Below are positions 1-7,081 of a stretch of 12,282 bases of DNA, one piece after another. Numbering within the stretch: position 1 is the stretch's first letter; each line of letters starts with the position of its first letter. The notes under the pieces are model-generated. The model was not told where the DNA came from and made no database searches. It worked only from the letters and a program-made list of their open reading frames with translations. A program made the position numbers and the translations under genes. The DNA is from JANQLU01 sp964434955 (GTDB lineage: Bacteria > Planctomycetota > Planctomycetia > Pirellulales > Pirellulaceae). Where the stretch lies: NCBI GenBank assembly GCA_964434955.1, contig CAYSXI010000158.1, positions 1 through 12,282 of the forward strand. Direction: 5' to 3'.

Positions 1-3000
1 GCTCGGCAAGCTTCCAGTTCTCGATCGCGCCGGTCAACGACGAGCAGTCGCTCGACACGAACTTGACTCAAGCCGTCAATGAAGGCGGTTCGGCCACGAT
101 CGGCAGCGGGGTGCTTTCGGTCTCCGATCCAGACAATACTCCCGTTCAAATCGTATACTCGGTCAATTCCCTTCCGGCAAACGGAACGGTTTTGCGAAAC
201 GGAATCGCCCTCGGACTAAGTGATACGTTTACCCAGGAAGACATCAACAACGGTCTGATCACCTATTCGCACGACGGAAGCGAAACATTGTCAGACAGTT
301 TTGACTTCACGGTGGATGATGGGGCGGGCGTTTCAACCGTTTCGACTTTCAACCTGACGATCAATCCAGTCAACGATGAAGAACAATTGTTGGTGAACGC
401 AGGATTGAACCTGGACGAAGGTGCGACAGCGACCATCAACAGTAGCTTGCTCCAAGCGACCGATGCGGAAAATGGACCGTCTGGATTGCGTTACACGTTG
501 ATTAGTCCCGTTTCCAACGGCACACTTCGGCTGAGCGGAGTTGCCTTGAACGTGAATGATCAGTTTACGCAGGCCGACATTGAAAATGGCTTGATCGAAT
601 ATGTGCACGATTCAAGCGAGACGACCAGCGATCAATTTCAGTTTCAGTTGGACGACGGCTCCGGAAGTGTCACCGCGGGGACTTTCGGAATTTCCGTGAA
701 CGCTGTCAATGACGAGGAAGTTCTGGCAACCAACAGTATTTTGAATTTGAACGAAGGCGGGCTTGGCACGATTTCCGCCACGGTATTGCAGGCAACAGAC
801 GCCGACAATCTGGAATCGGAATTGGAATATCGACTCGACTCCCTTCCCTTTAATGGCTCCGTGCGGCTTAACGGTTCTGTGTTGGGCGTCGGTGATGTTT
901 TTACCCAGGAAGACGTCAATAACAACTTGGTCCAATATCAACATAATGGATCCGAAACGACTGGCGATGCTTTCGGTTTCACGGTGAACGATGGTCAGGG
1001 CTCCACCGTTTCATCGACATTCCAATTTTCGATTACGCCGGTGAATGACGAGCAAAGCCTCGATGTCAACTCGACGTTAACTTTGAGCGAAGGTGCGGCG
1101 TCGACGATCACCGATGCTTTCTTGTCGACCAGTGACATTGAAAGTGGGCCATCTCAAGTTAGCTATACGCTGACAAGTGCGCCAGGCAATGGCACGTTGT
1201 TGCGCAGCGGGGTCGCGCTTTCGGTCAGCGATACGTTTACCCAGGCCGATATCGACAACAATTTGATCAGCTACCAGCATGATGGTAGTGAATCGACATT
1301 GGATTCATTTGATTTTTCAGTCAACGATTCCGAGGGCGCGGCAAGCCTTGGGACATTCAATTTTGTCATAACTCCCGTCAATGACGAGCAGAACCTTTCA
1401 GTGAACCTGCCGTTGAGTATTTCCGAATCGGCAGCGGGGACGATCACCAACAGTCTGTTGCGCGTCACTGATCCGGACAACGCGCCCAACACACTGGTCT
1501 TTTCCGTTGACGTTGCACCACAGAACGGAACCCTTTTATTGAACGGCGTTGCATTAAGTGGCAGCGATACATTCACGCAATCCGATATCGATTCGGGAAT
1601 GCTTACCTACCAGCACGATGGCGGCGAGACGACTTCTGATCAGTTTGGTTTCACGGTTGATGACGGTCAGGGAATCTCCACTTCCGCACAGTTCAATATC
1701 TTGGTTGCGCCGGTTAACGATGAAGAGGTTCTGGTTACCAACTCGTTGCTCGCGTTGGCCGAGGGGGCAAGCACAACGATCACGGGGACCAACTTGCAGG
1801 CCGTTGACGTGGAACAAGGACCGTCGCAACTTACCTATCAGGTTAGCGCCTCAACGACAAATGGTACGCTGTTTCGAAATGGTGTTGCTCTCGGTGCAAA
1901 CGACACGTTTACCCAGGCTGACGTCGACAACGGCCTGGTTACTTACACGCACAACGGAAGCGAAACCAGTACCGATTTGTTTGCCTTCACCGTCGACGAT
2001 GGTGCGGGGACTTCGACCAGCGGAACGTTCAATTTTTCAATTAGCCCCGTCAATGATGAGCAGGTGCTCGCAACGAATCAGCCGGTGATCGTTGTGGAAG
2101 CTCAAACGGTCACCATTTCCCAGGCGTCACTTGAGACGACGGATGTCGACAATACGCCTGCCGAGATTGTCTACCAGGTTGATTCGCTTCCAGCCAATGG
2201 GACCCTGATGTTGAATGGTTCCGCTTTGGGGCTGGGAGATTCTTTCACGCAGCAGGACGTTAACAATCATCTCGTCACCTATCAGCATGACGGTTCCGAA
2301 ACCGTAAGCGATCAATTCCAATTTACCGTGGACGACGGCGCCGGAGTCTCTCAAACGGCCAACGTCAATATTGTCGTGTCACCGGTTCAGGATGCGCCTG
2401 TGACGGCGAACAGTTCGATTACCGCCGTTGAAGAAGTCCCTTACGCATTCACACTGGGGGATTTTAGTTATGCCGATGCCGAAGGCGATCCGATCGATCA
2501 CATCCAGGTAATGTCTCTTCCCGCGAATGGACAACTACAGCTATCCGGAACCAATGTTGTCATTGGACAGGCCATTTCGCAAACGGATATCGTCAGCGGC
2601 AACCTCGTATATACGCCAGCGGCCGACGGCGAGGGCAATTCGTTCGATGGATTCCAATTTCGCGTCAATGACGGAGGGCTCTACAGTATCGCCACTTCGA
2701 CACAGTCTTTGATCAACGCTGATTTCGAAAGCGGAGCCGACGGATTTGTCTATTCGGACGGGATCTTCGGAACGTCGGTGCCGAACCGAGAGGACGGCTA
2801 TGTCGACAGCAATGACGGGTTCGCGGGCGGTGGTCTGCGAATTGATTTGGGTGAACGGGCGAGTGGCCAAGCGACTTCGGGCGGATTTACTCAGAACATT
2901 TATTTGGCAGAAGAAAGTCTTGTTACTTTGACGTTTCGATACCGTTTGACCGTTGCAAATCCTTTGGAACCCTGGGAATACGGGGAAGCCATCGCCGAGT

Positions 3001-6000
3001 TGAATGGGGTTCGTTTGGGATCGGATGCAAACGGTTCGCTGGTGCACATCGCAAGCGGAGGCGACTCTGGATGGCAACAGTTTTCTACGGAAGTGTTTCT
3101 CAATGCCGGAACGCACAGTCTCGTTCTGGGCGGGTTTGTCAATCAGTCAAATTCGAACAACGAGGATGTCAGCATCTTTTACGATGACGTCATCATGGAT
3201 TCCTCGGTTTTCAATTCGATGAATATTGATGTTACGCCGGTAAACGATGCTCCAAATCTCGACAACTCAAACGATTTGAATTTGAGTGCGATCACAGAGG
3301 ACAACAGCAACTCGGCAGGAACAACCGTCGCCAACGTATTGGCAAGTGGCACAAGCGACGTAATAACGGACCAAGACGCAGGTGCTTTGGAAGGTATTGC
3401 GATAACCGCGGTGGACGATACCCATGGACAATGGCAATTCTCGGTCAATTCCGGATTGAGTTGGCAGTCATTTGCTGGGCAAGGTGTTTCAACCGGAGTT
3501 GAGGATGCGCAGAACGCGGTTGTTCTCGACGAAAGTGCTTTGATTCGATTCGTGCCAGCCCCTGATTTTAACGGCGATCCAGGCGATATTACTTTCCGTG
3601 CCTGGGACCAATCCGATTTGCTTACAAGTGGGTCATCGGGAGTTGACGCCAGTGCCCAGGGAGGCGTGACCTCGTTTAGTCTGGATGCAGAGACGGCTTC
3701 AATCCATGTTCAGTCCATTAACGACGAACAAGTCCTCGATGTGAACAACGGCTTGACCCTGGATGAGAATACAGCGACGACTCTCGACACGTCGATGCTG
3801 TCCGCGAGCGACGTCGATCATACAAATACCGACCTGGCTTTCACCCTGACTTCGCCACCCTCCAATGGCACCCTGTTACGGAACGGGACGGCATTGGGTG
3901 TTGGCGATCAGTTTACGCAGCAGGACATCGTCGACGGCGTTGTGGTCTACCGGCATGATGGAAGCGAAACTTTGGCGGACGGTTTCAGCTTTGATTTGGA
4001 TGACGGAGTCGGCACGGTTACGTCCGGGGATTTTAGCATTACCGTCAACCCAACCAATGACGCACCGATTCTCGACAACCTCGGCGATCTTCAGTTAACA
4101 CCCACGATCGAAGACGATTTCGACCCGGTCGGAGACAGGGTTGGCGATATCCTTGCCAGCGATGGTGATCCGATAACGGATAGCGATTTGATTGCAGTCG
4201 AGGGCATCGCCGTGATTGGAATCGACAATTCCCATGGTCGCTGGGAATACTCGTTGGACTCCGGAGTCAATTGGTTAAGCATGAGTGCTTCGGGTGTTAG
4301 CACGACCGGGGCGAACGACGCAAACGCTTTGCTGCTGGACACGACGGCAATGATCCGATTTGTTCCAGCGGCTGATTTTCAAGGCGTTCCTGGCGACGTA
4401 ACGTTTCGCGCGTGGGATCAGACCGACGGGCAGGCGAGCGGTGCATCCGGCGTCGACGTGAGCAGCAACGGAGGAACTTCCGCCTACAGTTCCGGGACCG
4501 AAACGGCGACGGTCAACGTCATCAACGTCAACGACGACGAAGCAATCGTCAACAACCAGACAGCCGTGGTCGCAGAAGGAGGAACGATTACCCTTGAACA
4601 GCTGTTGTTGTTGACTTCCGATATTGACAATCAACCCAACGAAATCATCTACAGTCTTACGAGCGTACCCACTTTTGGGCAATTGGAGCATGTCTCCAAT
4701 CCCGGCGTTCCCATCCTGAGTTTCACTCAAGAAGACATCAACCAAAACGAAATCGTGTACGTACACAATGGTGTTGAATCAACCAGTGACAGCTTTGATT
4801 TTGACGTAGACGACGGTCTGGACTTGGCCAGCAGCGGAACATTCAACCTGACCGTCGATGCCCTCAACGATAGCCCGATTGTTTCGGTCAACTTGCCAGG
4901 TGCCGTGATTGAGGGTGCGAGCCTGATAATCGATTCGTCGTTGCTCAACGCATCCGATCCAGATGATAGTGGGCTCGGGCTGCACTTTACGATTGATCAA
5001 CAACCGCTTCATGGTCAACTGGAATTCGCAAATGCACCCGGGGTGGCGATTTCAAGTTTCCATCAAAGCGATCTGTTGATGGGCAATCTGATTTACGTCC
5101 ATGACGGTAGCGAAACGCTTGCCGATCAATTTGACTTTACCGTGGCAGACGGCGGTGAAAATGGATCGGTCGCGGACAGCGGGACTTTCATGATTAACGT
5201 GACGCCCTCAAATGATCAGCCCGTGATTTTCAACCAGCTTTTTGGCGTCAATGAAAATTCGGCGAATGGAACGTTTGTTGGAACGGTGACGGCCACCGAT
5301 GTCGACCCAGGTGACGTGTTATCCTACCGGATTCTCGGTGGCACAGGTGGTACTGCGTTTTCGATTGACTCCAGCAGCGGCAATCTTTTCGTTGCCGATT
5401 CCGGGCAGTTGGACTTTGAAAGCGATCCAATGTTGACCGTGACGGTTGAAGTCGAGGACATCGCCGGGGCCACACATTCGGCCACCATGACGGTTGCTTT
5501 GAGTGACGTGAACGATGCGCCGGTCGTCGTTAATAATCTGGTCAAAGATGCCGTCGAAGGCCAAACGACCGTATTGACGTCGGCAGATCTTCGTTCGATT
5601 GACCAGGACCATAATGCTTCGGATGTGCGGTTTTGGGTCGTCTCGCCTCCGGTCAACGGATTCCTTGCCTTAAGCTCGGACTTGAGCACACCCGTTACCG
5701 ATTTTTCCCAAGCCGACATCAACAGTGGAAATGTCGTTTACATTCACGACGGCACAGAGACGACATCCGATTCATTCGACTTCGTCTCTTACGATCCGAT
5801 TCTTGATTTTGATGGGCCTCATACTTTCAACTTCAACATCACCCCGTTCAATGACGCGCCGTTTGCCAACGCGGACAATTTGGGAGCCCTGGAAGACACG
5901 ACGCTCACGGGCGATGTTCTGTCCAATGATACAGACGACGAGGGAAGCCCTCTCAATGCGCGGCTGGTAAGAGGGCCGGCCCACGCGGAGACGTTCACCC

Positions 6001-7076
6001 TGAACTCGGACGGGACGTTCGAATATCGCGGGGCTGATAACTTTGCCGGCGTCGATTCCTTTACGTATATGGCCAACGATGGTGAGAAGAACTCAACGCC
6101 GGTCACGGTTCAAATTAACGTGGCTCCGGTCAACGATGCACCCGTCACACAAATCGACCAGTTTTCTGTTTTGCAGGGGGACTTGTTGATTCCGGTTGCG
6201 AGCGTTCTTGCCAACGACTTCGATATCGAAGGAAGTCCATTGACGGCAATCCTGATCAACGGGCCGGCAAATGGCACGCTCATCTTCAATGCCGATGGCA
6301 CGTTTATTTATCAAAGCGATTTTGAGTTCAGCGGGATTGATACATTTTCCTACGTCGCGTCAGACGGAGCAGGAAATAGCGTGGTAACCACCATTCAGGT
6401 CGAAGTGATTCTTCCCGGGTTCGAGCCAAGCTTCGTGACCGGCGGAGCGGGGGTTCCCGACGATACATCCGAGAGCAACGCCAGTGAATCCAACGAAGAC
6501 AAAAAAGAAAAAACGACTTCGTTTTTGGACTTCTTATCCCAAAACAACCGAAATCAGCTTGCCCAAACCCAAGCTCGTTCCGCAAGTTTTGTTGGAAGTC
6601 AAACCAATGCGAGCGTTGATGACTTCGTGGTAGGCAGCTTGGAAAGCTTTCAAGTGAATGTGCGCGAGGAAGCCGGGGATGTCTTGCGTTGGGTCGCCGC
6701 CAATCCGGCGCTCGCGGAAGAAATGTCCGTGGAAGCAGAATTGCAAAAACAGCTGATGCAAAACGCCGTGACGTTTGTTTACGACAAGCAGGAACTTTGG
6801 GATGAGTTTGATAAACTGGCGGAGGAAACGGCACCTACGACATTCGAAGCGAAGATGCAACTGACGATCGCGACTTCGTCGGTGTTCGCGACGGCCGGCT
6901 TCATCCTTTGGACCCTTCGAGGTGGAATGCTTATGGCTTCGATGGTAACGTCCATGCCTGCATGGAGATTCGTCGATCCGCTGTCGGTTCTCGAATCGCA
7001 AGCCGGTTTCTCCGGTGCCGAGGTTGCGAATGACGTCGCCGAAGAAATCTTTGCGAGCGCCTCGGAAAACGGTTGA
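1..7076 (+). CDS. Giant cadherin/CSPG-repeat surface protein with C-terminal membrane anchor (5' partial)
   Basis: The reading frame is open from position 3 and runs to a TGA at 7074-7076. The true start lies upstream: the codons before the first TTG at 63 already encode a repeat end (S-F-Q-F-S-I-A-P-V-N-D-E). Visible architecture: seven 112-residue CSPG/NG2-type repeats (36-2388); a variant repeat interrupted by an inserted beta-sandwich-like domain (2388-3243); alternating 158/159- and 112-residue repeats (3243-4866); a 115-residue CSPG-like unit (4866-5211); a canonical cadherin repeat (5211-5511); a further CSPG-like unit (5511-5850); and two short cadherin-like units with D-V-L-S-N-D and V-L-A-N-D-F motifs (5850 to about 6411). 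An acidic linker, a helical region and a membrane segment (about 6864-6956) close the protein. Proteins of this type are usually calcium-stiffened extracellular adhesins or matrix proteins. No enzymatic domain is visible. The ligand and exact location are unknown. The stop is 5 nt from the stop of the convergent export gene. The adhesin role is inferred; the repeat architecture is read directly. Confidence 0.93.
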   Translation, partial: SASFQFSIAPVNDEQSLDTNLTQAVNEGGSATIGSGVLSVSDPDNTPVQIVYSVNSLPANGTVLRNGIALGLSDTFTQEDINNGLITYSHDGSETLSDSFDFTVDDGAGVSTVSTFNLTINPVNDEEQLLVNAGLNLDEGATATINSSLLQATDAENGPSGLRYTLISPVSNGTLRLSGVALNVNDQFTQADIENGLIEYVHDSSETTSDQFQFQLDDGSGSVTAGTFGISVNAVNDEEVLATNSILNLNEGGLGTISATVLQATDADNLESELEYRLDSLPFNGSVRLNGSVLGVGDVFTQEDVNNNLVQYQHNGSETTGDAFGFTVNDGQGSTVSSTFQFSITPVNDEQSLDVNSTLTLSEGAASTITDAFLSTSDIESGPSQVSYTLTSAPGNGTLLRSGVALSVSDTFTQADIDNNLISYQHDGSESTLDSFDFSVNDSEGAASLGTFNFVITPVNDEQNLSVNLPLSISESAAGTITNSLLRVTDPDNAPNTLVFSVDVAPQNGTLLLNGVALSGSDTFTQSDIDSGMLTYQHDGGETTSDQFGFTVDDGQGISTSAQFNILVAPVNDEEVLVTNSLLALAEGASTTITGTNLQAVDVEQGPSQLTYQVSASTTNGTLFRNGVALGANDTFTQADVDNGLVTYTHNGSETSTDLFAFTVDDGAGTSTSGTFNFSISPVNDEQVLATNQPVIVVEAQTVTISQASLETTDVDNTPAEIVYQVDSLPANGTLMLNGSALGLGDSFTQQDVNNHLVTYQHDGSETVSDQFQFTVDDGAGVSQTANVNIVVSPVQDAPVTANSSITAVEEVPYAFTLGDFSYADAEGDPIDHIQVMSLPANGQLQLSGTNVVIGQAISQTDIVSGNLVYTPAADGEGNSFDGFQFRVNDGGLYSIATSTQSLINADFESGADGFVYSDGIFGTSVPNREDGYVDSNDGFAGGGLRIDLGERASGQATSGGFTQNIYLAEESLVTLTFRYRLTVANPLEPWEYGEAIAELNGVRLGSDANGSLVHIASGGDSGWQQFSTEVFLNAGTHSLVLGGFVNQSNSNNEDVSIFYDDVIMDSSVFNSMNIDVTPVNDAPNLDNSNDLNLSAITEDNSNSAGTTVANVLASGTSDVITDQDAGALEGIAITAVDDTHGQWQFSVNSGLSWQSFAGQGVSTGVEDAQNAVVLDESALIRFVPAPDFNGDPGDITFRAWDQSDLLTSGSSGVDASAQGGVTSFSLDAETASIHVQSINDEQVLDVNNGLTLDENTATTLDTSMLSASDVDHTNTDLAFTLTSPPSNGTLLRNGTALGVGDQFTQQDIVDGVVVYRHDGSETLADGFSFDLDDGVGTVTSGDFSITVNPTNDAPILDNLGDLQLTPTIEDDFDPVGDRVGDILASDGDPITDSDLIAVEGIAVIGIDNSHGRWEYSLDSGVNWLSMSASGVSTTGANDANALLLDTTAMIRFVPAADFQGVPGDVTFRAWDQTDGQASGASGVDVSSNGGTSAYSSGTETATVNVINVNDDEAIVNNQTAVVAEGGTITLEQLLLLTSDIDNQPNEIIYSLTSVPTFGQLEHVSNPGVPILSFTQEDINQNEIVYVHNGVESTSDSFDFDVDDGLDLASSGTFNLTVDALNDSPIVSVNLPGAVIEGASLIIDSSLLNASDPDDSGLGLHFTIDQQPLHGQLEFANAPGVAISSFHQSDLLMGNLIYVHDGSETLADQFDFTVADGGENGSVADSGTFMINVTPSNDQPVIFNQLFGVNENSANGTFVGTVTATDVDPGDVLSYRILGGTGGTAFSIDSSSGNLFVADSGQLDFESDPMLTVTVEVEDIAGATHSATMTVALSDVNDAPVVVNNLVKDAVEGQTTVLTSADLRSIDQDHNASDVRFWVVSPPVNGFLALSSDLSTPVTDFSQADINSGNVVYIHDGTETTSDSFDFVSYDPILDFDGPHTFNFNITPFNDAPFANADNLGALEDTTLTGDVLSNDTDDEGSPLNARLVRGPAHAETFTLNSDGTFEYRGADNFAGVDSFTYMANDGEKNSTPVTVQINVAPVNDAPVTQIDQFSVLQGDLLIPVASVLANDFDIEGSPLTAILINGPANGTLIFNADGTFIYQSDFEFSGIDTFSYVASDGAGNSVVTTIQVEVILPGFEPSFVTGGAGVPDDTSESNASESNEDKKEKTTSFLDFLSQNNRNQLAQTQARSASFVGSQTNASVDDFVVGSLESFQVNVREEAGDVLRWVAANPALAEEMSVEAELQKQLMQNAVTFVYDKQELWDEFDKLAEETAPTTFEAKMQLTIATSSVFATAGFILWTLRGGMLMASMVTSMPAWRFVDPLSVLESQAGFSGAEVANDVAEEIFASASENG
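36..2387 (+). repeat. Seven tandem 336-nt (112-residue) CSPG/cadherin-like protein repeats
   Basis: Using the Asn codon (Gln in the last case) of the V-N-D-E/V-Q-D boundary as landmark, units begin at 36, 372, 708, 1044, 1380, 1716 and 2052, and the next boundary is at 2388. Every interval is exactly 336 nt. Each unit carries the same succession: an L-x-E-G/A opening, a T-D-x-x-N or T-D-x-E region, S-x-P-x-N-G-T, the F-T-Q-x-D-I/V-x-N core, Y-x-H-x-G-S-E-T, and F-x-F-x-V-D-D-G near the end. This matches the CSPG/NG2 repeat, a cadherin-like fold (Pfam Cadherin_3 as I recall). The units are clearly homologous but have diverged at DNA level, with synonymous changes throughout, so this is an old, maintained array and not a fresh expansion. 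Two further units of exactly 336 nt occur at 3720-4055 and 4530-4865. Confidence 0.93.
2709..3209 (+). other. Beta-sandwich-like domain inserted inside a cadherin-like repeat
   Basis: This part of the giant gene encodes about 167 residues unlike any neighbouring repeat. It opens with a N-A-D-F-E-S-G motif and closes with Y-D-D-V-I-M. In between are alternating beta-strand patterns, including L-V-T-L-T-F-R-Y-R-L and T-H-S-L-V-L-G-G-F. An N-x-x-F-E-x-G opening with a D-D-V closing is common in galactose-binding-like or carbohydrate-binding jelly-roll domains, so sugar binding is a reasonable hypothesis but not shown. The host repeat stops after R-V-N-D-G-G-L-Y-S-I and its missing last strand (M-N-I-D-V-T-P-V-N-D-A-P) appears directly after the insert. 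The domain therefore interrupts one Ig-like unit rather than sitting between units. Confidence 0.6.
3243..4865 (+). repeat. Two-copy composite repeat: long (158/159-residue) unit plus 112-residue CSPG unit
   Basis: Boundary Asn codons lie at 3243, 3720, 4056, 4530 and 4866. This gives long units of 477 and 474 nt, each followed by a 336-nt CSPG-type unit, so the composite period is 813 then 810 nt. The two long units are obviously similar. Both have E-D-N/D near the start, a (V/L)EGIA motif, an H-G-Q/R-W motif, an S-G-x-x-W motif, I-R-F-V-P-A near the middle, then F-R-A-W-D-Q and a late S-G-V-D. This long cadherin-like unit type recurs in giant surface proteins of environmental bacteria, where it usually alternates with shorter Ig-like units (recalled, not checked). 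The pattern suggests duplication of a two-domain block. Confidence 0.85.
5211..5510 (+). other. Canonical cadherin repeat within the giant protein
   Basis: This 100-residue unit carries the full set of cadherin calcium-binding signatures in order: N-E-N near the start, T-D-V-D about 15 residues later, L-D-F-E (in place of the usual L-D-R/Y-E) in the middle, V-E-D-I-A-G, and D-V-N-D-A-P at the end. Known cadherin repeats bind Ca2+ at the inter-domain junction through these residues, so this part is very probably calcium-rigidified. It is the only unit in the window with the complete classical set. Its neighbours are CSPG-like (before 5211 and 5511-5850) or short cadherin-like units with N-D-T-D / N-D-F-D motifs (after 5850). 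Confidence 0.85.
6411..7073 (+). other. C-terminal linker, helical stalk and membrane anchor of the giant protein
   Basis: After the last beta-repeat, the sequence turns into a Ser/Asn/Glu/Asp/Lys-rich linker (about 6460-6515). Next comes a predominantly helical stretch rich in Ala, Glu, Gln and Leu (about 6590-6855). A hydrophobic segment follows (about 6864-6917, with F-A-T-A-G-F-I-L-W-T-L), then R-G-G, a second short hydrophobic run (6927-6956), and finally P-A-W-R (6957-6968) and D-P-L-S-V-L (6975-6992). About 27 mostly polar and acidic residues close the protein. This reads as a single or hairpin membrane anchor with a short tail, not as a sortase, PEP-CTERM or type 9 secretion signal. 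Similar anchors with a P-x-W-R...D-P-L motif end other giant repeat proteins of environmental bacteria; this is from memory and not searched. Confidence 0.65.
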
Positions 7077-7081
7077 TCCCG

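Noticed and set aside
36..2387. Regular spacing that could be taken for a CRISPR or satellite DNA array
   Set aside because: The period is a multiple of three, stays in one open frame and encodes homologous beta-repeats; the units are diverged at DNA level.
4412..4597. Short + strand frame encoding a very Arg-rich peptide
   Set aside because: It lies inside the giant gene in another frame. Its Arg richness comes from reading aac-gac and gac-gac type codons out of frame; it has no ribosome binding site or independent support.
5211..6411. VCBS repeats or a dockerin/RTX calcium-binding tail
   Set aside because: No G-G-x-G-x-D nonapeptide runs or dockerin loops were found. The units fit cadherin and short cadherin-like repeats better.
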